NCBI GenBank assembly: GCA_037074615.1
Contig: CM073550.1
Span: 11,674,001 to 11,738,000 of the forward strand
DNA from: Leucaena leucocephala
Lineage: Eukaryota > Streptophyta > Magnoliopsida > Fabales > Fabaceae
Direction: 5' to 3'
DNA length: 64,000 nucleotides
Shown here: positions 24,178 to 37,430 of the stretch, piece by piece
Layout of the letters: each line of letters begins with the position of its first letter
How positions within the stretch are numbered: position 1 is the first letter of the stretch
The notes under the pieces: generated by a model
The model's database searches: none
Seen by the model: only the letters and a program-made list of their open reading frames with translations
What the model was told of the DNA's origin: nothing
Program-made: the position numbers and the translations under genes

Positions 24178-24472
24178 CTACTCCCTAGCTCTTATGTATA
24201 ATCTATAATGTAGGAGTTAGATAATTAATTGATAGATATTACAAAAATTAGTTAATTTAGTTATTTATAAAAAATGTGTAATTTTTTTAAAATATTTTCT
24301 TTAATCATTTGCATTGAAACTATCCCTCAATGAATTTTTTTAATATGTGCAATCAATAGGGAATTTAGAGAAAAAAATTATGAATTTAATAGACAAATTA
24401 GATTGATGTCTTATATTTAAAATTAAAATAAACCACCTAATTAGCTCTTATGTTTATGAATAGAAGGAGTAA
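24178..24472. mobile_element. Stowaway-like MITE
   Basis: Terminal inverted repeats TACTCCCTAGCTCTTATG and, at the far end, AGCTCTTATG..GAAGGAGTA (inverted). TA lies at both ends. The interior is AT-rich and shares wording with 26500-26700 and 34745-35035 (TTAGTTAATTTAGTTATTT, GCAATCAATAGGGA). Confidence 0.6.
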
Positions 24473-24822
24473 TTTCCTTTAAGAAAAGTGAGTGCAAAAA
24501 TTCAGAAAATATTAGTATTTTGCACTATCTAAGTGTCTATAATACGATGTTCTTATTACTCAACAGCTCATTTAATAAATGCATATTAAAAAAATTGAAA
24601 GAAAATTTAACATATTAATTACATTTCTTAATCTATGTACGAGAAGTGAGAACCTTAAAACAATGTACAAAAAAGAAAAAGAGAGAGAATATAGGTTTCA
24701 TTTTTCATCCTAAAACTAACTATAGGTAGTGAATGTGAAGATTAAAAGTAAGATACTCTCTACAGTTCTAGCTATAAGTAACATTCTCCTACATAGATTT
24801 GATCTTGTATCTAAGTATAATA

Positions 24823-25189
24823 TGTTATGAGTCCTATATTGGGAGGGTGACCTTGAAAGAGGGGCCTTATAAACCTTGAGTTTTCCAACTCTAATAGCTA
24901 GCTTTTAAGATGTGACTCTCTCATGGACTTGTTCTCGTTACAATAATACTTTCATTAAGAGGCAACTGACTATAGAGGGCTGCCTGCGGAAGGGCTGATC
25001 AACAGGAGGTTGAATGAAGCGACATAATGTGGAGTCTCTAGGACATTGGCTCTTAAGGTGGTATTGTTATGAGTCCCACATTGGGAGGGAGACCTTGAAA
25101 CAGGGGCATTATAAGCTTTGGGTTTTCAACTCCAACAACTAGCTTTTGGGTTGTGGTTTTCCCAATGAATTTTGTTCAATACATATACT
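24823..25189. repeat. TRIM-like pair of direct repeats
   Basis: Two direct repeats of about 125-130 bp, at 24823-24953 and 25065-25189. They start TGTTATGAGTCCTATATT and TGTTATGAGTCCCACATT, and share GACCTTGAAA.AGGGGC, TTATAA and CAACTCCAA-type wording. The 111-bp spacer ends with TCTTAAGGTGGTAT. This is the layout of a terminal-repeat retrotransposon in miniature. I see no clear primer binding site, so the copy is decayed or the call is wrong. Confidence 0.5.
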
Positions 25190-28100
25190 TTTTGTTTGTC
25201 TAAAATTTAATGTATTTTTTAATTTTATATCTAATTAATTTCATGTCTATGTCACATATCTTTTTCTTACTCTTTCTCCCTCATCTCTGTTCCCACTCAT
25301 TCTTGCTCACTGGTCATCTTCATAGAAAAGGGTACATCTGGGGGAAAAATTACATCTCTTACATATTATTGCTTTTAACTAATTTTAGTTACCATTTTGA
25401 TTACATAATTTAATTAGGTGTGACTTTTTATGGGACGTGGTAGTAATAAATAAGACCCCACTTGCTTGTTACTTTAACTCATTATGAACAAAAAAAAAAA
25501 AAAATCTTTAGCACATGCAAGTAATCGTTGGAATGGTGCAATCTGAGTTGGACGCAAGTGGACTTCGAATTTCGATATTCTCAAAATCAATGTGAAAAGA
25601 TATTGTTAATGGAGATTAATTAATTAAATAACATTGAGCTTGAATTTTCAATTGCTTTACAGTACGAGGATATCTGATGAATGTGATTTGCTGTTCAGAG
25701 AACATTTGCTAAGCCAAGCTAGAAAAAAACAGATCTAGGATTTGCTTCCCTTTTTCTGAGATCCTAAGAAAGAGGATTCTTCACTTATTCTGCTTCTTGC
25801 TTACTGGAACCTTTCTTCACGCTTCAAATGTTCAAAAGCATTTTTTGTAACTTTATTTTAGTGCCCTGTACTCTGAATCATTATTAATATTTTTTGTTGT
25901 CCTTTGACACTCGTAGCTTCATTAACGACGAGGATCTCAACTTTTTAGTTGTCCCAACTAAAATGAATATTCTAGTTCTTGGATTTCACTTATACATATG
26001 TGTTTGTGTGTGCGTGTCTACACCCGTTTTAAGGAACTTTTAACTAAAACATACCAATTAAGAAAAATGATTAAATAGTTCAGATTTCAATTTTCTTTAA
26101 ACGCCTTACCCTTTCTTAATACTACTACTAATTAATTATTTGTTACGTATGAGGTAAGTAATTTTGATAAACTCTGAGGGGCATTTTAAATAAAAAGATT
26201 GATTGCTATTGAAATTCTACGAAGTGGTTTATATATTATAAATCATATCTTATATTTATATATGAATGTATATCATCTTGAAGGAGGTGAATAGGTGATG
26301 AAGTTGAGTTTAAAACAATAATCGAAAGTCTTTACCCATGAGTCAACCATAACAACAATGCAGCTATAATTAAGCCTACAAAGCAAAGAAGAGAGGTAAC
26401 GGCAGCAAAGATAACAATGCAAATTTATCCTAGTTGAATATCTAACGCTTACATCTAGCGCTATTGAGAATACTGAGATTTTTCATAGTGCTCTAACTTA
26501 TTTTAAATTTAAGACTTAGATAACTAATTTTAAAATATTAAAAAATTAGTTAAATTAATTATTTGTAAAAATTGTGTGTTGGTTTTTTTAAAGTACCCTT
26601 TTAATCTTTGTCATAGGAAACTTACTTCTTAATAAAAAAAATCCCTTAATAAGTGCAATTAATAGGGAGAATTTAGGAAAAAAATATAAATTTTATTACT
26701 AAAGTCAATTACAATTTGATGGTGATGTAGGAAGGGGAAGAGAGAAATAGAGAGGAAGATAAGAGTGAAGAGAGATAAATGAGACTAAAGAAGGAGGGAG
26801 GATAGCAAAAAGGAGAGGGGAAAATCAAACAAATAGAGAAGGAAGAGAGGAAACTCAATACTCAATATATTCAATTCGTTAAAAAATCCAAAGCAAATGT
26901 ATTGGGGTGTTATTTATAAGCCTCAATCTAAGAATTTAAATTAATGGCATAAAATTCTATAATCTTAAAAATTAAATGACTTAGCAACTAACTAATTAAT
27001 AATGAAGAGATATATTCTAAAGATTCCATCTAATTACAAAAAGGAAAAAATATGGAAAAAAGGTTAAAGTAAAATACACACGCTAGGCAAAATGGGGTAT
27101 CACCTTTGTACATCACTTCATCAATGTGCATTCCAGTTGGATTGTGTATTGTAAATAAACTACAAGAGGATAAAATAGGTGGGTCGGTAATGGTCAAAGA
27201 ATGATTCTTGCCTATATACAACATATATATATATATATATATTCAATTAATTACTAGTATTTAATTAGTGATAGTTTGATATGAATGTATAGGAAATTTT
27301 TATCCACACAATACTTTTTTTTATTTAATTATCTAACCTTGTTGATTTCATTCCTAATACTAAACAAGCCCTTATTATTTGTTTTTAATTTGATATTTGT
27401 TCACTTATATCCCACCAAGTGAAACCTAATTTGTTTGACTTTAAGGTAAAGATAATGCAATGAAAAAGAAGGGGGAAGAAGAGATGCATGTTTGGTATAA
27501 TTGAAAAAGCACTCTCTACCTAATTTCATGGAAACATTTTGACCCAATTTGTTTTGCATAGCTAAAAAAAAAAAACAATACTGTTTTCCATGGGAAATGA
27601 ATGAGTGATGTCAAAATTGTCAAAATAGCCAATTATTACTTTCCATACTTCTTTTTATTTTTTTATGTATTACTTTCTAAAGTGAGGATATTATTGTTCT
27701 TTCAATTCTATTTACTCCTATCTAATTTTTTATTTTTATCATATAAAACATATTACTCCCTCCAGTTATTAATATAAAAGTTAGTTGACTAATTTGAGTA
27801 GATTAATAAGCCAAATAAATAAGTTAATTAAAATTAATATAAGAACTAATTGATTAATTTATGTAGATTAATAAGTATATCATATAAATTTGTCTTAAAA
27901 GTTTAAATTTGATCATAATTAATTATTTATTTAATTTTATTAATCTATCTAAATTAGTTAACTAGTTAAAGGAGAAATATGAGATTTTCAGGATTTCAAC
28001 AAAAAGCTTAGTTACATTTCCTCAACTACTACGGAAATCCAAACTCTCCACACATATTTGCAAATGTATGAACAGATGGGGATCGCCAAAGTTAAATAAA

Positions 28101-29950
28101 CTGTACACAGATTCTTTGGAGGCTCTTCATTTAATGTTAGTTGAGTGTGACTCATCACAACCTTTGAGAGATAAACTTTAGGACTTGAGATCTCTCATCC
28201 TCCCTCGGTCCATAATATAGAAAGTCTTCTAAAAAGAAACTTTGGTCCAGGCAAAATATAAGCGGTTGAGAGACTAATTAATAATTGTTATTTACTTTTG
28301 TCCCTTACAACAAAGGGAGATATGATAGATAATAAATGCATATTTAAAAATTTCATTCTTTAATAAGAATTAAATGGGTAAATTTTATCAATTCAATACA
28401 CATTAAATGACTTAACTAATATTCATTAGTTTATGTGAATTAATTAACGATATCTTGCTGGAGGAAGTAGTCTTCAACTGGAATCTAGAGATCATCTACT
28501 CTTACATGAAAACTCTAAAGTGTGCTTATTATCTTGCTCAAAAGGTTTATGAATTAAGTCAAGATTTTAAAACCCTTCTAGAACTCTGTTTTCATCAAAA
28601 TAGATCAGAAGTTGGTGCCATACAACGGGATTCAAACTGTATTTTATAATTGCTAGCTGTTTTTTGTAAACTTCAAGCTTGATGCTCTCTTTTGTAACAA
28701 AAAAAAATACTTTTGTTTTTTTATCTGAATATTTTTGTTTGATACTTATACGAGCAATTAACATCAAGGTTTTTGCATGTGGATATAATATTTTTGTATT
28801 TAATGGGTTGAATTGAAAGTTCTCATAATTAGTTTTTTTGTCACTGCCTGAGTGGTATATGATTTTTTGGGATGTATACATACACTACAATTTTTTCTTT
28901 CTTCTTGGAATTTATGAATTTATTTCTAAGTTTTTTTTTTGTTACAATCTTTTCAAGCTTTTTAAGACTTGTTAAAGGAAGATTGAGGCCTATTGGGCCA
29001 AGTACTGGGCCGGCACTGGGTATAGTTCCTTTCAAATTTTAAGGAAAAACAAAAACTAAAGGGATTTGAGTTTAGCATTGGAACTAGTCTCTTGTAATAT
29101 GTAATATGTTGAACCAATATTTAAATTTTTATTAAGAGAGATATATATATTTATTATCTAACAATGTCTCAAACATAATTACTTCAATAGGAGGATTTCT
29201 GTACACTAGTGAGAGAAGAAAACTTTAAGTTAAAAGCAAGTTCTATAGTTAATTTACTTTAAATCGTGATAAATTCTCCAATTAAAGTGGGAATATGTTT
29301 AGAATATCAAATATTTGGGGGGGGGGGTGTTGGTAATAGGCCATGTCAAGCTTTTAGCCAAATAGCTAAGCATGTATACATGCAATTTTTAGGCTAGAGG
29401 TTAAGCTTACAAGTCCTAGCTTGAAACCTTTATAAAAGGTTTACTTAGACTTTTAAATAGATTTAGGCCTATCAAGGCCCCTCTCTCTCTCTCTATATAT
29501 ATATTAACTTTAACTATTAAATAATAATATAGAATAATTTAAATATATATTTAAATAGGTTGGACTCACATGTCAAATCTTATAAAAAAATAATTGACCT
29601 GGCCTATTTGCTTAAAGATGTGTGACAATAGGCCTAAATTTGGGCTTGAACTATTTCCTATAAATAGGTTAAGCTAAGCTCACAGTAGATCAAACCGTAG
29701 GCTCATGATAGATCGCCTCGTCTAATTAATTCCACCCCTATCGGATATTGTAAGCCTCTGAAAAAACAAAAAAAAAAAACTCTTTTATGAAGCTCTTTTT
29801 TCTGTATGTCATAACAATGATGACCAAAACAAAAATTTTAAACATGAAGGATTTCGCACACAAGCTCTTAAAATCTTAATTAATGACATTATCGTCCTAA
29901 ATAGTATTCTTCTGGACGAACCATTGGTAAATAAAAGCATTAATAATTAA
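25190..29950. other. Intergenic DNA with MITEs and low-complexity tracts
   Basis: I recognise no gene. Small MITE-like pieces lie at about 26497-26705, 27755-27975 (starts TACTCCCTCCAGTTATTAAT) and 28198-28460 (CTCCCTCGGTCC at one end). A GA-rich tract lies at about 26731-26855, an (AT)n run at about 27221-27242, and a run of nine or ten G at about 29317-29327. The open frames at 28455-29035 lie in AT-rich sequence and show no motif. Confidence 0.5.
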
Positions 29951-30562
29951 TCAATCTTTAGAAAAAAGATTTTTAACCACAGACATGCCACCATCAACCA
30001 CCAAATTATGTCCACTGATATAAACAGACTCATCAGAAGCAAGAAACAACGCTGCCTCTGCAATATGCTTCGCCTTCAACACAAGCCCTCTAAGATTAGC
30101 CTTCGAAGCCATAGCATCTTCAACCTGATGAGCTTTCACAGTAAACACCGAACACACCAGTGGCGTAGCCACGGCGGTCGGTGACACACAGTTCACTCGA
30201 ATCCCATATGTACCGAGTTCGCCACACACAGATCGAACCAATCCAAGAAGAGCATGCTTCGACTTCGTATAAGCATGAGGACCAGACCCTCCAATGGAAG
30301 CAGCCAAGCTCGTAGTACATATGATTGATCCTCGTATGTTGTTTTTTACCATAGTACGAGCAGAGTGCTTGATTGTTGCAGCCATGCCTCGGACGTTAAC
30401 GGCCATGGTGGTGTCGAAATCGTGGAGGTCGAGGTCGAGGATGTCGGAGAGGGGACCGAGAATTCCGGCGTTACTGAAGAGTATGTCTAGGGTTTTATGT
30501 TTCTGGAGAGTGAAGTTGAGGGTTTCTTCAACCTGGAATTCGTCTGTAACGTCGCAGTGATG

Positions 30563-30565
30563 TTA
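30563..30565 (-). other. In-frame premature stop (TAA) in the SDR gene
   Basis: Sense context GTCACT TAA CATCACTGC, between the residues SNTVT and HHCDVTDE. A Tyr codon (TAC or TAT) is the simplest original, differing in the third base. Confidence 0.85.
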
Positions 30566-30725
30566 AGTGACTGTGTTTGAAGGTATGGAAGCTGCGAGTT
30601 CATGGCCGAATTCGTCTTGAATATCTGCTGCAACAACGAAGGCTCCATGTTCAGCGAATAGTCTCACTGTTGCTTCGCCTATTCCACTTGCTGCTCCTGT
30701 CACAAGAACCACTTTACCCTCTAGT

Positions 30726-32003
30726 CTGTACAAATATCAAACAAAGACAAGAGTAAATCAGTGAAATTTTTACTTTTTTTCTTTCAAAAAAAATACTCTT
30801 TCAGTCCTAAATATACGAGTTACTTAGGAGATTGATCTTAATTATAAATATAAGACCTATATTTATATTATTTTTTATATTTATTACTTTTTTCTAAACA
30901 AATTTACAAAAGTTATATATAATTTAATTTAATATTACATAAGGGTATTTTAGAGAATCAGGATACATTTTTTATATTCCTCCTATCATTAATTAATATA
31001 GAACCTAATTGGAGAATTAATATTAATCTTAAATATAAGACATATTTTCTATATTTATTAATTTTTTTTAAAATTACCCCAATTAATATTTCATCAACAA
31101 TAATCAAGTAAGAAATATAGGGATGAGGTTAATGAAGATAGTTAGTGTATTTTAGAAAAAAAAAACACATCATATTAACTAATTTAACAAACTTCTTTAA
31201 TATAATAAAATTAGTTAAATATGTCATATATTAAAAATTAGATGAGTAATTAAGTAATTTATTTAACTTCTTTAATTTATTCAAATTAGTTAAATAGCTC
31301 TTATATTAAGACTATATGAGTACTAATTATTTAATGAGCTTTGTGGTCCTTATTATAAGGTGAGTCAAATTTCTTTTATTTATTTATTTTTGTTAAGCAT
31401 ATATCCTCCTATTTAAAGTAATTATATTCGCAGTTTGATTAGATATCTCTCATAATGAGGATTTGAACACTAATTCGCTATATTGTGAGGAACTAACCCT
31501 TTTACTAGACTAAACTCTAATATATCTACAATATTGAAATCACTTAAATGTTCTAAGATAGGAACAACAACGGTGTGTTTAATTTCACATTGACCGAAAC
31601 TGAAGTAGATTTGGCATAATTGGCTCTACAAACTTAGTTTTTTTTGGTAGAATTCAGGTTGTCCAAAATTGGCCCAAAAGAGGTTACATGTTACTTCTTT
31701 TTCCTAACCATGTCTTTAAACTCTGACATGATTGGGAAAAATGTGTTGTTTGGATTTCAAGTCCCTGAATGCGGTTTTTGAATTTGTATTCTGTTTGGTG
31801 ATCATTTTCAACAAAACGTGGTTTTAGGCTTTGAAACCGTGATTTTGAGCCCCCTAACGTATGCTCCAAATCAGCAGTAAGGTTGTGAAATCCTAATCTG
31901 ATTGTGCTCATGTATATAATTGAATTAACTGATACAAAATAATCTAATTGATACACACACAAAAGAAGATTGAACATGGGATTAAATGAAATCATTTACT
32001 AAC
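30726..32003 (-). other. SDR intron 1, with MITE insertions
   Basis: About 1278 bp, GT...AG (GTTAGT and TTTGTACAG). AT-rich repeats at about 30785-31330 (TCAGTCCTAAATATACGAG; TTCCTCCTATCATTAATTAA) match the MITE-type pieces elsewhere in the window. The open frame at 31684-31995 lies in the intron and has no recognisable motif. Confidence 0.75.
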
Positions 32004-32131
32004 CTGCGTTTCGGCATCAATGGAGAGTTATTTCCGTTGTCTTGAGTCATGATGTCTCAAATAAAGCTGCAAATTCAGCCCTTGGATATGGCGTTTATGT
32101 TTCACAGATCCCCAAAATAAACTAATCAATG

Positions 32132-32139
32132 TTTATATA
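32132..32139 (-). promoter_or_regulatory. Possible TATA box of the SDR gene
   Basis: Sense TATATAAA, 82-89 bases before the ATG. The spacing is plausible for a short 5' UTR. The surrounding DNA is AT-rich, so chance occurrence is possible. Confidence 0.4.
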
Positions 32140-35100
32140 TCTTTAAATGGATGCTTTTCAGGACTGCATATCTGGATTTTTCTCTCCAAAAGCTTAGTGC
32201 CATTGCCAATATTAATGAAAGGGCTCGATAATTCCCAAGAAAATCATCTACATAGACTCATACATGTATATTATCTGTCAAGTAGGGTGTATGATTAAAA
32301 ATATTATTACTGTTCTGATATAAAAAAACACAGATACATTGATGCATTGATTATATTTAAAGTCGGCACTTCGTGAAGCAAAACTTAGGAATTAACGCGC
32401 TAAATAAAGTATTGAATACCTTTTTCCTTTTGGGTTAATACAATCTTCCTTTTTAGTCTCTCAATTTTATTTTTATTTTAGTTTTAATCTCTCAAATTTC
32501 AAATCATGAATTTTGATCCCTCAAGAGGAAAAATATTCTATATTTTTACTTAATTATAGAAACTAATATTTTAGCGAAAAAGAAACTTAAGAGATTAAAA
32601 TCTATAGTTTAAAATTTGAAGGACAAAAATTAAAATGAGGGAAAAATTTAGAGACCAAAGATTTATTACCCATTTTATTTGTTGAAAACAAAGAAATTAT
32701 ATAATCCCTCATGTCTATATTATTATAAGGCCCTTCTAACCACCTCATCACAACTAATGAAAAATTATTAATTCATTAACTTAATCTAAAAATTAAATAA
32801 AATTCAATCCTGACCCATATTTAATAGCATGAATTACACTCAAGAAGTTGTAGAAGATACAATTAATGTGATTTTAAATGAGGGCAATATTGGCAAAAGT
32901 AATTAATACCCTCTGCTTGATATATAATAAGGACAATTTATGGCTTGTTAGGATTAAGTTTGTAAAAATAACTTTTATTCAACTAACTTGTAAATTGAAA
33001 TTGGGATAAAAAATAATTAGTATAATGTGATTTATATTTGAATAAACTTTTATTAAAGAAAAAAATCTGTTCAACAAAAATTTCTCGAGATAATATATTG
33101 AAAAGTTAATTTCAAAAAGTTTAAATATAAAAACAAAACCTAAAAGTTAACAAAAGTAGGTTTAACTTTATTTTTAGATAAAAAATCAGTTTGCCTGGAT
33201 GCTTATTCTATGATATCTACTCTCTAACTAGTTTTTAGGCCTGAAAAAACCAGTTTGGGTTCACTCAACACTATCCAAAACAAATTCATTTTTTTAGTAA
33301 GCATCTTATAAAATTTTGATAAGGAGAAGATGCAAAATAAAATAGTAAAAACAATTAATTAAAAATTTTAACCCTACTTTTCTAATTTTTTTAAATTCAA
33401 CTCAAAAATATTTCCCCTCCCCTCCAAATCTCTCGTACCAAACATCCGTGAAGGTGGAAGAAAGGAAAATGAATGTTTACGCGGCAAAATTATTGCATGC
33501 TGTAGTGAAATAGTAACTTGAGAGTAAGAAGCCATTTCAATAGTGAACTTGTTATTGGTCACATGTTATTGATTTTAAATAGTAAGATTGCACAAATTTT
33601 ATACACAACTTATACTTTTTAAGTAATTTGATTTTCAATTACTAACAAAGTAACAATATAGCTAGGAGACTAGAGTTGACATAACAAGACTGACTTAATT
33701 TTAACAAGGATAATCCCTTTCAAGATTTAAAAGATAGAGTTTTAACTTCTCTTAACATGTGCGTTTCCTTATTCAATTAATTTTAAGAAAAAATTTGATA
33801 ACCTAAAAAATGTTGACCTTGCCCTTATCGAAAAAATAGATTTTACTTTAAAAAATGTAGGTCAGGAATTCATTGAAAAAGGGACGTTATGCAAAATATC
33901 TAACTGTTGTATAAAATGATACATCTAAAAAGAAAGAAAAAGGAAAAAGAAAAAAAAAAGCCTCTGGAACCAAACAAAGAGGAAGTTAAATTTGGTAAAG
34001 ACAACCATAAAAATCAAAAGTCTGGTTAACAAGAAGCCGAATGAAGAAGTTACAAATAAGATAATCAAAATTATTATCTAACAAAGAATAAGTAAGATAA
34101 TATTCCATAACTAGTCGATTTATAAGGCGGCTGGCACCTACAAGAATAGGGACCAGACTAGTACACGGGAACAAATCTTATTAAAGATCCCTCTGTGATA
34201 TGAAACATCCATGGTCCATTTATACAATGCACTTGGACCCCAATTTAAAAGATTATAACTCCATTGCACTCCTCCATGAGCGCATATTATATTGGCCCTG
34301 TAGTAATTTGGGAAATGGAGGTCAAATGCTTCTTTTGGGCTCTTAAATCATGATTTTGCCTTTCTATACCAATTATTCATATGCCTTGGTGACACCCATC
34401 GCATGTGAATTTAACTAGTAAAAATATGAGACATACGATTATTTAGAGTATATTTGATCTGTGAAGAGTATTACTTTATTTTAGTTCTAGTCATAGTGCT
34501 TAGGAAGGATCATAGCTTATAAGTGCCTAGGTTTATACTTAAGGGTAATAGATAATTCGCCCTACCTGATATTGGTATCACCTAAAAGAAATGGATACTT
34601 CACCCTATTCTTAGATCGTGGGTACGTCTAACTCCTTTCTAAAAATTTTTGTACAAAAAAAATGCCTTGGTGACTTTAGGGTTGACCTATCCTATATTAT
34701 GTTAAGTTTCATGTATGGAATTGTCCATGTTATCATTCTAGCAATAATTAATACTACTTTTAGTTTTTAATATAATAATTATATAATTAATTTGAGTATA
34801 TTAAAGATATTAGTTAAGTTATTTATTTGTAATAAATATAGTTTAGTTTTCCTAAAATGTCATCTTTCATTATTATTACCCTTAAATAAAAATAACTTAA
34901 TGAATATAATTAATAGAGATATTTTAAGAGAAAATTATAAATTTTGGAAATAAAATATATTAAAATTTAACATTTAAAATTAAATCTAATATCTTAGTTA
35001 ACTTTTATGTTAAAGACTAAAAGAAATGAGAGAGTATCTTTCTATGTAAAACATTATGAAGTGTTGCTATATTTTATCACAATTTGAATATCTAGGAGGT

Positions 35101-37258
35101 AGGGTATGCCTTTATAATCTTCTTGAGCACTTTAAAGGAGTTGTTAGACATTATGACTGATACTGACTAACAAGCTATCAATGCCTAGAGGATTTGGATG
35201 CCACCCACTCTAGGTGATATCTCCAAAGAGATAATATCAAGAGACAATCAACTTATTACAATCCATGCGTGGATATTCTAGAGTCTTATAATTGAAGGAG
35301 GATCCTTTATTTTTATTATACTCTTTTAATTTTTAATATATTATTTAATTAAAAAATTAATTTTAATTTTAAATATAAGATATTTTTTTATATTTATATA
35401 TTTTTTAAATTATTGATATAGATATTCTATTAATAATAATTAAGTAAAAAAATAAGAAAAAGAATTAAAAAATATAGTTACAATATTTTTTAAAAACTAT
35501 ATTATATTAATTAATTTAATTAATTTTTTAATTTAATTAAATTAGTTAAATATATTTTATATTAATTATAAGAAGAGTGATATCTCACTTTAAATAAATA
35601 AATTTATTTATCCTTATGTGCGGGCAATAACGTGGTTTACGAGGTCTATGTTTCAAAAGCTAAGTAGCTGAAATTGTCAAATTAGTTTTAGTCTTTTGAG
35701 TATCCCACCAAATTTGTCCCTCTAACTTTTTTTAAAATAATAGTAAATAATTGGTGTTTAGACCTGTCCATTTCTTGTAGTTTCATATTCAAATTATTTA
35801 TAGTTTCATATTCAATTAATTTAAAATAATTGGTAAATTAGCGTATAGATGAATCAATCCAATCCGTAGCTTCTGTTGAGTTGAGTCAGTAATTGTGAAA
35901 ATCAATAATTTTCTTTTATGAAATGGAATTATTTGTGTCAATCACCTTAATAATTAAGATATTATTAATCGAGGACTTGACTAAAACAAACACTTATTAA
36001 AATTATTCGTGACTTATTCCTTTAAGTAAAGTTTTAATTCAGAATTATGCATGATATTGTTTAATACTCCTTCTGATCTAAATATAGGAGTTATTTAAAA
36101 GTAAGTGTCTTTTAGTTCAAAATATAAGAAATAATCTATTTTATTTTCAAAATTTATAAATATTTTCAAGCTATCTCTATTAATTCAATAAACTCAAAGA
36201 TTTTTTTCATTAGGGATAATGATTAAGGGAGCGATTTTGAAAAATCAACACATTCATTATAAATAATTAATTTAACTATTTTCTTTTACTATTTGTAAAT
36301 TGGTTATATATGTAAATGCTATATTTAAGAGCAAAGGAATATTACATAAGAGCCTTTAATTTAGTTAAGGGTTTAGGGTTTAGGCTTAAAATACAAAGAG
36401 TTTTCACCTCTCCCCATAAATATATTTTCAAGAATTTAAACTTGTATACTCTTCTTTATAGGGTTGATATCACTTACCATTTTAACCGATAGCTTGTAAG
36501 AATTGAAAATGAAAGTAGGACAAGAAATTAGGGGTGGAATGAGTTTTAAAAATGTTTGTTATAACTACCCAAGCCTAATATAATCTAATATTTTGATTCA
36601 TAAAAGTATATAATTTTAGTATATAACGAAGAATATTCAAAGAAAAAAAATTCAAATATTGGTATATAATTTTAAAAATATACCAAATATAATATGTTAG
36701 GATAATGAAGCGTGTGAATGACATTTTAAGGAAACAACTAACTAGGATATTATAATATACTCTTCTTGTACTTAATATAGGATATATTTAACTAATATGA
36801 TTATATTAAGAAAGTTAGGTAAATTAGTTAATATGTCATTTTTTAAACTATCATAATCATATTCCTTAATTTTTTTCTCTCTCATACTTGATTATTGTTG
36901 AGGGAGTATCAATAGGGGTAATTTAAAAATAATTAATAAATATAAAAAATAGGTCTTATATTTATGACAAAAATTAACTTTCTAACTATGTTTTATATTA
37001 ATTATCTAAGGAGTAATAATTTTTAACAAATGATTGAGAATTTGAGATTACAAATTAGGAAAAACATGTTTTGGTAAACAAAAAAAAAAAAAAATAGGAA
37101 AAAATGTGATGCATCTCCTCTCGTCAAAGAAGTCTCTCACAAACTACTCTGATTTTGACACCTGAAATCATGTGAGGTTCACTTACTAGATGGCAAAAAG
37201 AACAGTCAGCCAAATTTGGCTAAAAATACCTTGTATTTGCTTGCATAACAAAAATTTA
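32140..37258. other. Intergenic DNA with several MITEs
   Basis: No gene recognised. MITE-like pieces with inverted ends occur at about 32705-32945, 34745-35035 (ACTACTTTTAGTTTTTAATA with an inverted match near the other end), 35285-35585, 36064-36345 (TACTCCTTCTGATCTAAATA) and 36755-37012. They share AT-rich interiors and target AT-rich sites. Open frames at 33374-33562 and 33986-34174 show no motif. Confidence 0.5.
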
Positions 37259-37430
37259 TGGGAAAATTGGCGATAAATGACCATTTGACAAATTAATTAG
37301 TAAGTGGGACTTCAAAGTTTAGGTCTTTTAATGTCAATAAGTTTTAGGGGGAAAGGACCAAATTATCCTTAACGAGAAAAAGAGAGAACATAAGGAGAAA
37401 AACAAGTTCAAAAACCTAAAAAGAGCAGCC
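37259..37430 (+). mobile_element. MULE-like terminal region (candidate)
   Basis: GGGAAAATTGGCGATAAATG at 37260 has the GGGAAAATT start typical of plant Mutator-like element ends. AAGTGGGACTTCAAAG and GGACCAAATTATCCTTAA follow, wording also common in such ends. I found no matching inverted end to the right and no 9-bp duplication, so this is a suggestion only. Confidence 0.35.

Larger units (their letters stand above)
29951..32050 (-). pseudogene. Short-chain dehydrogenase/reductase (classical SDR, SDR110C-like), two exons, one premature stop
   Basis: Exon 1 is 32050-32004 (MTQDNGNNSPLMPKR) and exon 2 is 30725-29951. The join CGCAG/GTTAGT ... TTGTACAG/ACTAGAG gives continuous RRLEGKVVLVTG. 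The reading spans 273 codons, the usual SDR110C length. It has the NAD(P)-binding TGAASGIG (residues 25-32), NAG in SNAGIL, an active-site Ser in the SLAASIGG stretch, YTKSK (catalytic YxxxK) and the C-terminal VDGGMSVV. Classical SDRs oxidise or reduce alcohols and ketones with NAD(P)(H). This plant subgroup includes ABA2-like xanthoxin dehydrogenase and secondary-metabolite dehydrogenases, so the substrate cannot be given. The one defect is a TAA at codon 70 (30563-30565), between the nucleotide-binding and catalytic halves. All else is intact, so it is either a very young pseudogene or a base-call error. An open frame from 30406 could start at Met but would lack the Rossmann N-terminus. Confidence 0.88.

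Noticed and set aside
24823..25189. Cassandra-type element with 5S rRNA promoter
   Set aside because: No 5S A/IE/C box sequence is visible in the repeats.
28567..28881. Minus-strand open frame of 104 codons
   Set aside because: AT-rich, Lys/Ile-rich composition, no motif, and no supporting splice or neighbour context.
30120..30560. Open frames at 30120-30320 minus and 30294-30560 plus
   Set aside because: They overlap the SDR exon in other frames and lack SDR or other motifs; they are shadows.
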